From: Strigops habroptila
Lineage: Eukaryota; Chordata; Aves; Psittaciformes; Psittacidae
DNA length: 64,000 bases
Assembly (NCBI RefSeq): GCF_004027225.2
Contig: NC_044277.2
Location: forward strand, 101,363,725-101,427,724
Direction: 5' to 3'
The notes below the pieces were generated by a model. The model had not been told where the DNA came from, did no database searches, and saw only the letters and a list, made by a program, of their open reading frames with translations. Below, piece by piece: positions 45,307 to 57,380 of the stretch. The first letter of the stretch is position 1, and the number at the start of each line of letters is the position of its first letter. The position numbers were made by a program, and so were the translations under genes.

Positions 45307-48300
45307 AATAATGTAAAACACATTGGAGTTCTTTCCAATCTCAGAAGAGATATGCTAGCATGGTATGAGCAATGTTGGTTTCTTTCATTACTGCTGCTTG
45401 TTTTCTGCCTCCATGTAAGAAAATTTCTAGATTTTTAACATATATGAAATATTGTAAAACTTAGAATTCTTGTGGAGCATCTGCACTGATATCTAAATTT
45501 TAATTCAAGCCTTATAGGGATGGTGTGATTTTGCAGCCCAGCTATGTTTTATTGTCATACCTATCACCGATTCACAGGCCGGTATGCAGAAACCACTGTT
45601 TTCAGGACATGTTTGTATCTGTATTGCTTCACCAGCACCCTGAATATTTTCAAGTGGATTGAAAGAAAGGTCTGTGGAGCCTGCCATTCAGCCAGTATTA
45701 CAGCTGCAGGTACTTGGGGAATATTATTCTGTCCATCCTTAAATGCTCTACCCAGATGTTTCAAAGATTTCAAATGAGAATGAATAAAGCTTTTGTTAAG
45801 TCTGTCAAACACCTTCTGTATCTGTTCTTGGAGTTGAAGAGAAATTGAACCAGGTTATACATTTAATTTTAGTCTTTCACAGTCTAGAACTTGCTTTTTC
45901 TGGAAAAAAATCTCAATATTCAGTCAATTGCTCTCATCAACTTATCTGGAAAAAGTTTCTTGCTCCCTTTCCACCTAAAAAAAAAAAGACAAACAAGACA
46001 GAAATTAAACACCCTTAAGCATTGCAGCTGCAGGTGCCTTTAGCTCAATCTCTCTGCCTCTGTTTTCATTAAAGCGTAAATTGCATTAGCCCTAACAATA
46101 ATCTTTTCCTTCATTTTCATACCTCAGTGTGTAATATGGCATTTATTGACAGCCAATACCTAGACAACTCAATTTCTGAGCAAAAAGAAATTCTTTATTA
46201 CCAATTCACTGACGAATAAGCATGAAATTATGCATCTCTTTTCTGCTATCATAATTCATTCTTTTACGTCTTAGTAGTAGAATTAGCTACATTCACAGAT
46301 ACTTCAGCATGACTTTAAATTAAAAGCCAGCATAAAAATCTTTTATCTTCCTTAAAGAGCTGGAAGGAAATTTCTGTAAGTGCTTGGATAGCTTAATCTC
46401 TGCTAAAATGAATAAAGTGTTGGAATTTTACAGGAATTACTTTACATTTTTATGAGATGTTTTCCTTGGTAATTTACAGGCTGAGTCCACCCACTTTCCC
46501 ACCTTTTCTGCAGTGTCCATGGAAACATCAGGGTACAGCTAGTAATGACGTATGTGGACCTCCAAAAGCCAAATACTTTTTACTGATAATGAGCACAGCC
46601 TTATCCTTTGGAGGGTCCACTGCTAACTTCATCTAACCCTTCAGGTGGGAGGTTTCAATACTGACACATAGCCTGGAAAAGGCTGAACCATCCTCATTGA
46701 AGGTAGCAAAAGTAAGGCCATTATTTCTTTGTAAAATATGTTGTGAGCCCCCCCAAATGACTTGTAGTAAAAATGGAGACCTCTGTAGCTAAAGACATCT
46801 GATGCAAAGAACTCCTGTAGAAAGGGATTATGACTGATTGTCAGAAGGGATGAAGGAAATGAACACAAGCAATCTTGGCTGAGCCACAGTAAGCCCTCCA
46901 GCATGTATTTTAATTAGATACTGACTGAGTGCACGAAGCATTACTCTGTAAAATTTCATACCCAAAGCTATCAAGTTTGAAACTGCTGTAGCTGATTGTT
47001 GCAATATTTAGGAGCAAATTAACATGAATAACTAAAAGGTCCTACAGCCCTCCTGCCTGTAAGAGCTCTCATATACAATAAGGCAACACATGCAGCTTTG
47101 ATTCAGATTCTGGAAGACAGATGTTCGTTATAGGGAAGTATTGCCAAAGGTGTCACTAATTAATTGCAGTGAACAAGATGGGTATTAGCAATCAAATTCT
47201 GTCATGCCTAAAGATGATGCCTCTCAGTAAGGATTTAAGCGTGTTGGACCAGATCTTCAGTCTTTATAAACTGTCATAATGCTGTGGCAATGAAGAACAG
47301 CTAAGTATACGGCAACTAATAAAACTTGCAGTGTAATTTCTTCTCTCATGAAAGATGGGATGGAATTAATCTCATCTAACTTCAGCTATCTACAAGGCAG
47401 CTGTTGCCATCTGAACTCACTGCTTTCAGCTCTTTTCATAGTCAAGGGAGGAAACAGACAGAACTGGGATTTGAGTCAACAGACTGTAGACATTGAGTTT
47501 AAGGTGTTGTAAGGTGAAGCTGGACTTCTCTGTCAGTATTGATTAGATGTACACTAACTATAACGGGAGAGGGAGAAACCAGATCATCTGTAGGTGTACT
47601 ACAAATAACAGGTTTTATTCAGCCCAGTCCTACCTATGATGGCAGTTTGTCGAGCCAGAAAATTTTCATAGGAATCAATGTTTCATTTCCTATGTCCCTT
47701 TTTAAAAGTTGAGTGTCCTACACTGGATATGTTTTGAATGTCTTATGCAGAGACTGAAATATTAACAGGAACCTGTGCTTAGAATGCAGTCTGTATGCTT
47801 GCATTTACTTCTATTTATCAGCATTATTTCTGGTCCTATTGCTTACCAAATGGAGTATTGTACTGCTGCTGACTCTACTAACTAGCAAAACTGAGATGAC
47901 TGCAGGGCATGAAGGAAAAAAAAAACCAAAACAGTATGTGCAAGGCCCTTGATTCTCTCTCCTAACAGAATATAAGCAAATAATTTGTTTGACTATCAGT
48001 TTTTTGGCAGCAAGATTTTTGCAAGCTATTTATATACTAATACAGATGTTGCAAAAGCAAACTCTTATGGTCACATTCAGTAACTAACTTCAGGATATAT
48101 TTTATAACTATGTGTCCAGTCTGAGAGTCTAAACCCATAGGGGTACCTAATTCTAATATATTTTACATACATACTTAGCTTGCTGAAGTAAGGCTGGTAC
48201 TTACACACAAATTCATATGTTTACATGCCCAATACGGCTTCATGTGGCTAACTTTAGGCACCCAGAATGGAAAAAATGCATCAAGCACAATCCAAATTAG

Positions 48301-49210
48301 AAGGCAGTTATTCCTGGAAAAAGAGTGATGCTTTTCTTCAGGATGACATAGTAATATTAGGCTACTGATGAAAAGAGATAAATTATGTTGACAGTTGAAT
48401 TCTTCCACTCTTTAAGCCTGGTTCTTCTGTGAGTATTCCAGCATTACTTCATTGAAATCCACATGGCTACAAAGTGTAGAATTGGAGTATTATTGCTGTG
48501 ACTGACAAGAGAATATTTGTAAAACTGCTTCTGATTCATTTACCTGCCAACTGCTAAGTCAAATTTTAGAGGCCTCTCCACTAAAGCTGAAAGTGTCAGG
48601 CAACTATGTGAAGAAATATCATGATATTTCTTTGCTTGTTTGTTTGTTTGCTGTGCTGTGAGCTCCCAGAGAGCTTGCAAAGAGTTCCTGGGGGAAAATC
48701 AAAAAAACTAAGTGATTTTCAAATATTTCATTACAAAAGCTAAATGAGCAGTGTTGTCAGATGATGGCAAGAAATAAAACAAACATTGCATTGGCAAAAA
48801 GTTTTTGCAAGGAAATTCCTGACATGCTGAGTGTGATGCTGTGATAATCCCCCACAAGGAAATCCTAAAGTGACTTGGCAGTTCTGGGGTCATAAATTGC
48901 TGACAACTCAGCTACTAAAATAATTGAGACCTCGAAGAATTCAGAGCAGCCTGCTCAAAGGAAGGATCCTCTCAAAACTTCATCTGGTGAAACTGCAGTT
49001 CAGCAAGGAAGCTTTCAAAGGCAATGATGAAGTGTGTCAAAAATGGCACACTGAAATTTAGGGAGATCATTGACGACCCAGTTGAATTACCATGTTCTGG
49101 CTGCAGTCACCTGCCATGTGCATACACTCAATTCACAGCAAATAGAGGCTAAGTGCCTTAACTTATCTGTTTCCCTGAGACTTGTGATGGGCTGGGAATA
49201 TGCAAACTGT
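45307..49210. other. non-coding interval
   Basis: AT-rich. No gene or transposon recognised. Short A runs near 45978 and 47916. Confidence 0.5.
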
Positions 49211-49410
49211 GAATCATAGAACCACAGAATGGTTTGGGTTGGAAGGGACCTTAAAGATCACCTGGTTCCAATCCCCCCATGTCACGGGCAGGGACACCAC
49301 CACTAGACCAGGTTGCTCAAAGCCCCATGCAATCTGGCCTTGGACACTGCCAGGGATGGGGCAGCCACAGCTTCTTTGGGCAACCTGTGCCAGTGTCTCA
49401 CAACCCATGA
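49211..49410 (-). repeat. CR1 LINE 3' fragment, minus strand
   Basis: Begins 'gaatcatagaaccacagaat', then 'ggtttgggttggaagggacc', 'actagaccaggttgctcaaa' and 'caacctgtgccagtgtctca', after which the similarity stops. Confidence 0.92.
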
Positions 49411-52400
49411 AAATATGGTTCAGCTGGCATGTAGTCCAGGATTCAGTACAATTTAGACATGCTGTATTTAGATGTCTCCATGTGAGGTAGGTGTCTCAGT
49501 TAAAGGAGATCTACTCCCTGTAGCCAGTGGAACACAGAGAGTGAGCCCCAAAGAGATATTTATATTAGAAAAGTACTTATGTTTCATCACGTTCACTAGA
49601 TGTCTAGGTGTCTCCACTAGATCTGACTATGATATGATATCAGCATTAAAATATAGAGACACACACATTTATTTTTCTCAGCCCATGAAAGAAGTCCTGT
49701 CCATATTAACCCATTTAAACTGCAGCACTTGATTTGGTGTCTAAGCCTCAGTGCAGAATGAAAACTGCTTTAGCACAAAAGGTGACATTGAAAGCTAGAG
49801 ATAAACAAGTTATTTGTGCCACATACCTTGCAGAAAACAAAGATCTAAACAGATAATTGAATCAGAAAGACCAAAAGAGAATGGAAAAATTGGAAAGGAA
49901 TAATAGTTACATGAATCTCTTTGCAAACCGGTAAGTCTCTCATTTGTATGCTGTATGTTCCCGAAGTACTGTAATAAGAGTTCTTACTGAGGCTTTTACA
50001 GTAACCTATATAATTATTTCAAGTTAAAAAGATCAGGAGTTTGGCCCCCAAGCTATGCTATTTATTCTTCTTTAAGATTGCTGGTATAAAAAAAATCACA
50101 TCTTGGAGAGTAAGCATTGTTGGAAGACACTGCCCGTGAAGTGGGGAAACAAGCATAAAGTTTGAGAAACAACACTGAAAACTACATTCTGCAGAAAGCA
50201 CTGTAACAGAAAAAAGATGAGTCAGATTTAAGTGTCATCAATGGATTAAAGGTGGATGCAGAAAGTGTGGGCCTCAATCTTCATTTGATTGTCTATTGCC
50301 AGATCACTTTGAGCATCGATGTGGTAAAATACAGGTTGACACTGTAATCTAAATGCAAGACAAAGAATATATTTCTGATAAAAGAGTGAAAGAGAGAGAC
50401 TAAAAGACACTTTTTTCTGCTATTTGAAAATGCAAGATTTAGTTCCACAGAAGTGACTTGAAAGTCATTTGGAAATAATAAAGTCATACCAAGGAACCGT
50501 CAAAATGTCAGATCTACTTACAGGGTATCAGTATGGCTTGAATATCTGAAACCAAATTAGGCAGATGCTCTCATGACACATTTTCTTCCTCCTGCATTTG
50601 TAAAAGGAAATGTTTTCTGATAATACATTTAGCCATATTTTAAAATAACACTGAAGTAATTGCAACCATGGCATAGATTTACAGAGGTTTCAGTGGTTAG
50701 ATAAGTATGAATGGCCCAAAGCAAGTGCAACTAAGGATTTGCTGAATGGGGATCTGGGTCGTCATTTGTGTAATCAGTAGTTCCTCCTTCTCCTTCATGT
50801 GATCCATGCAAAAAGGAGTAACTTATCCTTCCAGTGAGGCACAGGAATAATTTCTCGGATAACCAAGGAAACCATGGAAGACACCTTGAGAGATGAAATA
50901 CAGAGATAGCTGTATCAGCAAGTACATGGCACAGACCTCTCCACGTTTCCCCTGTCCTTGTAATCATCTCTCTGAAGTAGATCCTTGTCTGGCTATCCTT
51001 TTTTAGCCTCTTCTTGCCAAGTCCAACTAGCCTCCCATCACATATGATGTGAACCAACTGGGACTGAATTGACGCAGGTACTTTTTCACCTAGAGAAAAG
51101 TGAAGGAAAAAGTGTTGTCCTGCAGTCAATACCCACAGATATTTGGATGAGATATCTGACAGGCGCTGATGCCTACAGTCCCTTCCACAAGATAACGACA
51201 GAACACCTCTAGTAAGAGTGATGTTTTAATGACAGTTGTGGTCTGTAATAGGATCTTCTCTCTCTCCCTTGCTCCAGGTGGGATACCTGATCTTAAAACC
51301 TTGCTGGGATGTATTGCCTTTGTTTTCCCTCTGGGGAAGGTCCTGGGCTGAAAGGAGGCTCCATGCCTGCTCCTTTGGACAAGGAATTTGTCTCCATGAA
51401 ACTTCTTTGCCAGGGATCCCGGGGATACTCTCAGAGCAATGGCATCCAAGCAGCCAGTTGTCCTTCTCAGAATGCCTGTCAACTGGAGCAAGGCACCTGA
51501 AAGTCTGGCCTCAAGGTGCCCATATTGGCATCAGCTGATGTGGTAACTTTGCTGTCCCCTAGCCACCTAAGGAAAGAGAAGCATCCAGTAGTGCCTGCAG
51601 CCACCAGAATACTTTGACCAGCCCACATGGGCTTGATGGTAGCTTAAGTTTGTGGGGCTCTTGGGAAGCGATAAGCTGATTGCATTGCCTTGGCGATAGG
51701 ATGTGCAAAACACTAAGCTGGGCATACTGTCACAAGGAAAAGCCCTGTGTTATTCCATGGGAATACAGTGTCCACACGAGTTCCACGGTAAAGAAAGCCA
51801 GAAAATCTATTTCATGCCTGAGGGGTAATGCTTCCACCTCATTTTCCTTCTCTCCCCCCAGTCTCAAGGTTTATACTATACCCCAGAGACTTCACTATTA
51901 GGAACCATTTCAAACAATGGAACTTTCTTTAAATATCACCATTTTCTCCTCTATCCTGCTTGTTCTCCTCATTCAAGTGTAATTGCGAGTACTAGCTTAA
52001 TGAAGAGGAAGAAACTATGTGCCTTTACTTTGTCAGAGTGATTTCTGTTATCCTGCGCAGTGCTCGTTACCAAATCTGACCCACCATTATTTCAGAAGCC
52101 ATTACATTCATTATTCATAAGAACCCTCCAGCAAACTTTGCTCCCTTGCAGACATTATTCTCATTTCAAATGTCATCATGGCATTCGCTCACTCTGCAAT
52201 AAGCAGGTGGGACTCCTCCCATTCCTTTGCCCAGCCTGACCTTTTTCAGTTCTAGCATACCTAGATCAATTTACCTGCCTCTTTGAAACAGAGCTGAAGT
52301 TGATGCAGTCAAAAGGGGACAGGGCAGTACAGCACTTTGAGAGTTTTCTAGCTGTTTCGAGCTGTCACATCTCTGGAAGGAGTTGAACTTTATTAGCTTA

Positions 52401-52889
52401 AGGGATGAATAAAACATCCAATACATACTTCAAATTGAATCCACTCTGATCCTGCATGACAGAAATAAAACCTTTCCAAGGTCCTAAGTGGGGACCCAGA
52501 CTATCCACCTTCCCCAAAAACCTGCGTCATTTGATTGCCAACAATAGGAGTAAACCCTGCATTTTACAGAGTACTGAGAGAACCTAGGCAGAGGTTGAGA
52601 CTAGGGTCAGAAACTGAACCCGGGCTCTTTGAGTGTTTTGATCTCCTGAAGGTCTAGCAAAAAGTCCAAGCACCTCTCTGCATCGAACGATATGTCTATG
52701 ATCGACACATACTCGTCTCTTCCTTATGCCTGAGCTTTTTCAGTCCAGGTTTAGCTTCCAGAGGAGGTACAGAGTGTGCTCATTCAAGATACTCAGGACA
52801 GATGCAGCAGCTGGAGCTCAGCCACAAGAAACTGACCTATTGCTAAAGACTCATGGTGTCCCACTTTGCAGATGACCAGTCTAATTATG
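49411..52889. other. non-coding interval
   Basis: No gene recognised. Two overlapping 120-130-codon minus-strand frames near 50731-51491 carry no motif I know. Confidence 0.45.
52555..52640 (+). repeat. possible MIR-like (CORE-SINE) relic
   Basis: 'gcattttacagagtactgag', then 'gaggttgagactagggtcag' and 'actgaacccgggctc' follow the order of the MIR 3' half. Visual match only. Confidence 0.35.
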
Positions 52890-53196
52890 TCATAGAATAA
52901 TATCATAGAATAATTTGGGTTGGAAAGGACCTTAAAGCACATCTAGTTTCACCCCTCTGCCACGAGCAGGGACACCTTCCACTAGACCAGGTTGCTCAAA
53001 GCCCTGTCCAACCTGGCCTTGAACACTGCCAGGAATGGGGCAACCACAGCTTCTCTGGGCAACCTGTGCTAGCACCTCACCACCCTCACAGAGAAGAATA
53101 TTTTCTTTATATCTAATTTAAATCCACTCTTTGTCAGTTTGAAGCCATTACCCCTTGTCCTGTCACTACATGTCCTTGTAAAAAGTCCCTCTCCAT
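52890..53196 (-). repeat. CR1 LINE 3' fragment, minus strand
   Basis: A doubled tail 'catagaataa' 'tcatagaataa' followed by 'tttgggttggaaaggacctt', 'gggacaccttccactagacc' and on to 'gtccttgtaaaaagtccctc'. Confidence 0.92.
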
Positions 53197-55994
53197 GTCA
53201 TCTCTGTCATTGCCCTGCTGTTAACACATCCATAGGACTCTGGATCTCACCTAGAGGGACATATTTGATATTCTCTATTGATTCCTGTTAACTGAAAGAC
53301 ACTTCATCCCTCTGAGAGGTCATGCAATATTTCAGAGATACAAATTTGTCACCTGATTCAGTCTGATTTTAACCTTTGTGTACTTACACCTTGTGTGATA
53401 TTTCTGGTTATTATTAAAACTGTTTATCATGTTACTTAATTGCATTGTAGAAACTCCTCAGGGTTACAGACACAGCAAGGACCTTATTGCATTTGATGTT
53501 ACACCAAGAGCTGGCCATACCCTTCTTCCAGTGAGGATACTTTCTGTATGGTTTCTCCACCGAGAGCAGTGGGTATACTTGCAGGCTTAGAGTTGCAGAT
53601 AAGTGTAAGTCCTTTAAGGAACTTAAAAAAGAAAAAAACACAGCATCAAAAAAAGCAAGGCAAAGTCATCCTTGTATGGGCATGGTTGCAAGCAATATCT
53701 GGAACTCATTTGGGCAAGACAAACAATGAACAGTTGGATCCATGCCGTGATTCCATATGGAGACTCACTCCATCCAACTGATAAGAATTGTCATGCTCTT
53801 CTCCTGCATTACTGAATCTCTGCGTATTGATCTCATGGCTCTTAGTCTGTTCCCTAAAAGAACAAGGCTTATGTTTCATATGCCATATCCACATGCACGA
53901 GTGTGTGTGTATATCTGTGTCTATATATATCTCTCTATTTTAAGTCTTTGACCAATTTCACCCATAAAGCCAGACAGTTTGATGAATGATCCTACAAGTT
54001 TCATAAAAGGAGATGACTGGGAAAAGAGTCCCCGGGCACACCATGACTGCAACATGAGCTCAGCCCTTATAGAACATAAGGGGATCCAAAGGGGAGTGAA
54101 CTTATAAGCACCACAGTCAACGAAAAGCTTGGGTTAGACTTTGCAATCAGCTATAAGGGGAAAAACACTGAAAATGAGACTGAGGGAATGATTTGTTTAA
54201 TCCTTAGATAGTCACAATTGGGGGTTGTTTTGTTTTGTTTCGATACAGCTTTTAACATGAGGCTCTGGTTCTGGACAGCGCAATAAACACAGATAAATCA
54301 TAACAGAAAGTCATGGAGCAGCATGCTGGAAAATCTTCTGGTTTCAGGGCAGTTGACCTATGTCTGTGCACATGCAGCTTCAGGCTTCCTTTACCATTTC
54401 TCATGAATTCATGTAATCCTGTTGCGTGTGAGTTTCGAGTCCTGGAGGTGGATGTTTAAATGCAATAAAAAGTTGTGCTGTGTTTATTCCTCTTTTTGCA
54501 TTTTCATGAAAGCATTCATTTTAATGCAAGCATGCAACTTTGGGTTGTGGTTTTGTTTTCTTTTAATAATGAAAGGAAACAAATGTCGGTGTGCAACTGA
54601 CAGGGGAGGAAAACACTAGGCAAGCTCAAATATTTAAATGCATTCAGAAGTTGAATAACCAGCGGAGAAAGAAAGTAATGCTGCTTTTTGAAAACTTTAT
54701 CAGTGTGTTAGGAGGATTCCAGGTCCTCTAGTGTTTATAAGTGCCCATTTCCTTGCTGTGATACTCACCCTGTATTAAGTGGGATTCCTGCATGGGATTA
54801 GGGATGTAAGCCTCCTTGTAGATACTTTAGAAGCTGTTGGATTTGTGCCTTTCTGAGCAAATGACAAAAAGCAAAATAATTCAGCAAGGCTCTAAAGAAA
54901 GATGTCCAAGTACTTCTGCTTCTAAGTAAGGCTTGCTAAGCTTTTGCAAACACTGAGAATTCATTGGAACTCTTTCTTCTCTGCCACCATAACCTTTATG
55001 CCGATCGATTTTGATTTAAAAAAAACAAACAAGGAGGGTGGTGGAAAGGCAGTTTTCCAGGGAGGAAAAGGCACTACCTCCCTTAAAGGCAATCATTGGC
55101 AGCAGGTGACTAGGGCAGGCTTTGTCCATCACCTCTGATGGGCAGTGTATGACACTGCTCCCTGTGGAAATCCAGCATATGGGCTGGGAAGGCACAGGTC
55201 ATGTCTGCTCCTGCTCTAGAAATGTGACTGAGGCTTGTGTGCCTCAGGACACAGCTGGAGGGGACAGTCCCAGCTGCAGCTGTGGACAAGTAGAGACTGT
55301 GATCCACAGCACAGGTAGATATCCTCTGGATGGATGGGATGGAGCAGAGGAAAAAAAGAATGTTATTAGGCACATTGCTGGCGCTGGGAAGAACAAGGCT
55401 TTGGCCTGGTGCCAACAGTCACAATAATACCACAGCTGTACCCATTGTATAGAGAGGCCTGGCTGGATGTAAAAGGCAGGGAGTAGTTAGTCTCTGTTAG
55501 ACCCAGAAATTTATGGGCCTCAAGAGGGCTGGACGTCCAAATCTGTAAGACTTCAATTCCCTTGTCACCACCAGCACCTAGGGCAATAGAGCAGAGGGCC
55601 AGAAGCCCCTTGGGCAAGTGCGTCAGTGTGAATATGGCATGAAGATACAGGGTGACCTTGTTTTGCCTTCGCTTGCATAGAGATCCAGCCTGGCAAGTAT
55701 CCATAGGTGAGAGGAGCAAGACAAATGTCTCCTGTTTCAGAGACCAAATGAACAAGGAACTGCCACAGAGGCTGCTGTTGGGTTGCCTGGCCAGGAGGGT
55801 GTACATGTTGCTAAGTCTTACAAGGCTTGGTGCTGAGGAAGAAAGGGCTTCCCATTCCAGCCGGGGAATAGCAAAAGGGATGCCCCACAGGCTTGGAGAT
55901 TTTAGGGAAGCTGTGCTGATGAGTATAGGGACCAACAGGCTGGAACCCTTTTGCCGGCTACTCAGGAAGCCTGGAGATTTGCTCCTCAGTATCT
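53197..55994. other. non-coding interval
   Basis: Nothing recognised except a small TG/TA/TC microsatellite at 53900-53938. GC content seems to rise after about 55050, towards the CpG island. Confidence 0.5.
53900..53938 (+). repeat. mixed TG/TA/TC microsatellite
   Basis: Short runs of GTGTGTGTGT, TATATATAT and CTCTCT in sequence. Confidence 0.7.
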
Positions 55995-56683
55995 TGGAGG
56001 TGAAGGTCCTCACTGCTCCTGGTAACATTGCATCTAGGGCTGGGGCGGATGTGTGCTCCCTTGCTCCTGGAGGACTGGTAGGTGGTTCACACTGCACATA
56101 GTGTCAGGGAGGGTTCCCCCTGCCCTCTCGAGGCTTGTAGGAGGTCCACAAGGCACTTTTTGCCTGAGGCAGTGCGGGAAACTTGTTGCGCCTGAAAGTT
56201 TATGGACAATGGATTTCACATTGCACCTAATGCCTGGTGGAATTCCTTCACCCTGGTGGGAAGGGGTGGTGGTGAAGGGATCCATATTGCTTCTGGAGGA
56301 TTGTGTGGTATCTGCATTGCATCTTATTTTGGAAAGTAGTATCCACTGCACCTAGAGTCTGGGCGGGGATAATCCTCTTATTCCTGGAAACTTTGAGGCA
56401 ATCGAATCCTCAATAGATGGGGTGTGGTGGAAGAGGAGGATCCCCGTCGTTTCTGGAGGCTTGTGTGGAAGGTGTTCTCACTGCAGCCAGTGCTTAGGGA
56501 AAGGGATCTTCATTGCACTTAGTGCTTGGGGAGGGCGTTACCCCATTGATTGTAGAAGACCGTGGGCAGTGAAGTCCCTATTGCACCGACTGCCTGGCGA
56601 AGGCGGGAATCCCTCTTGCATTCAGTGTAGGGGGAGAGGAAGGTCCTCCTTGCTTCTGGAGGCTTTGAGGGTCTCTTTCCCTC
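55995..56683 (+). repeat. degenerate minisatellite upstream of the CpG island
   Basis: Two sentence-like modules recur many times in diverged form: 'attgcttctggaggcttgtg' (for example near 56288, 56451, 56651) and 'cattgcacttagtgcttggg' (near 56096, 56218, 56348, 56482, 56512, 56581). They alternate irregularly with spacing of some 30-70 bases, so an old tandem array is likely. The end lies within a few bases of the island start. A long minus-strand open frame (55366-56097) partly overlaps the array and is not taken as a gene. Confidence 0.65.
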
Positions 56684-56913
56684 AGCCGCCTCCATCCCCG
56701 AGGCATCCTGGGCGGAGGGCGGGCTTGGCTCCCTCCCTCCCTCCCGGGGGTTTGCCCTGGGACGCGCCGGCGGCGCTGGGGCTGGCTCCTCGGCGGCGGG
56801 CAGGGGTCAAGGGCAGCAGCGGGGGGGAGATGCCAGCACCGGGGCAGCGCGGAGACTCTGGCTGAGCGGGCAGCGCCGGCACCGGGGAGGAACCCCCCAG
56901 CCCCGCCGGCCCC

Positions 56914-56979
56914 ATGGCTGGGCGAGCGCCGCAGCGCAGCCTCCCGGCGGCGGCGGCTGCCGCGCTCCTACTCCTGCCC
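56914..56979 (+). CDS. first coding exon, signal peptide, gene not identified
   Basis: The ATG at 56914 lies in the CpG island and opens 22 codons: a polar, basic start (Arg at 4 and 9), then proline and a run of six alanines and four leucines ending in proline. This is a typical secretory signal peptide or signal anchor core. After codon 22 the sequence runs into CCC|GTAAGT, a near-consensus splice donor in phase 0. The gene is therefore probably a secreted or membrane protein whose intron 1 fills the rest of the window. No second exon is visible before the window ends. Low-information residues prevent naming the gene. The start context is weak at -3 (C) but has G at +4. The alternative is a non-coding CpG-island transcript with a chance ATG. 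Confidence 0.6.
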
Positions 56980-56985
56980 GTAAGT
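56980..56985 (+). other. splice donor of intron 1
   Basis: GTAAGT directly after a phase-0 codon boundary. It matches the vertebrate donor consensus at all six intronic positions. Confidence 0.65.
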
Positions 56986-57075
56986 GCCGAGGTCGCGAAA
57001 GGGTGGTGCGGGGCAGGGGGGCAGGAGGGCCGGGAAGGGCGGGAGGGCGGGGGACGCAGCTTGGTCTGTGCGGGG

Positions 57076-57380
57076 GGATCCGTCCCGGTGGCCGTCACCC
57101 GCGCCCTCTCAGGTCCCGCTCGTTCCGGGCTCTGAGACCCCGTCCTGGCGGGCGATACCCGCTCCCTGGCAGATGCTGTCCGTTCCCGGGCGCTGAGGGA
57201 CCCGTACAGAGATCGTTACTGCTCCCGCACGGGTCTCGCCCGCCCCGGGTGCTGAGGGATCCGTCCCGGTGGCCGTTGCCTGCTCCCTTACGGGTCCCAT
57301 CCGTCTCCAGGCGCTGAAACACCCTCTCCCCGTGGCCGCCCCCTTTGGGTCCCCTCAGAGCCCTTGGGCTGAACCATGGT
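57076..57380 (+). repeat. GC-rich 60-bp minisatellite in intron 1
   Basis: Units begin at 57076, 57136, 57198 and 57257 (spacings 60, 62 and 59), with a partial fifth from about 57319. The shared pattern is 'ggatccgtcccggtggccgt', then 'ctgctcc...gggtc', 'cgt..ccgggcgctgag'. Units one and four are the most alike. The array starts about 95 bases after the splice donor. Confidence 0.85.

Larger units (their letters stand above)
56684..57330. promoter_or_regulatory. CpG island with GC-box-rich promoter region
   Basis: A sharp change from AT-rich DNA to dense CG dinucleotides. GGGCGG-type GC boxes occur near 56710-56722, and there are CCTCC/CCCTCC pyrimidine repeats near 56733-56748. No TATA box is evident. 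The dense CpG and the start codon at 56914 suggest a constitutive CpG-island promoter on the + strand with a 5' UTR of at most about 200 bases. Confidence 0.8.

Noticed and set aside
55366..56097. 243-codon minus-strand frame, the longest outside the provirus
   Set aside because: It partly overlaps the degenerate minisatellite, has no recognisable domain, and another frame on the opposite strand is open over the same part. Likely a GC-driven chance frame.
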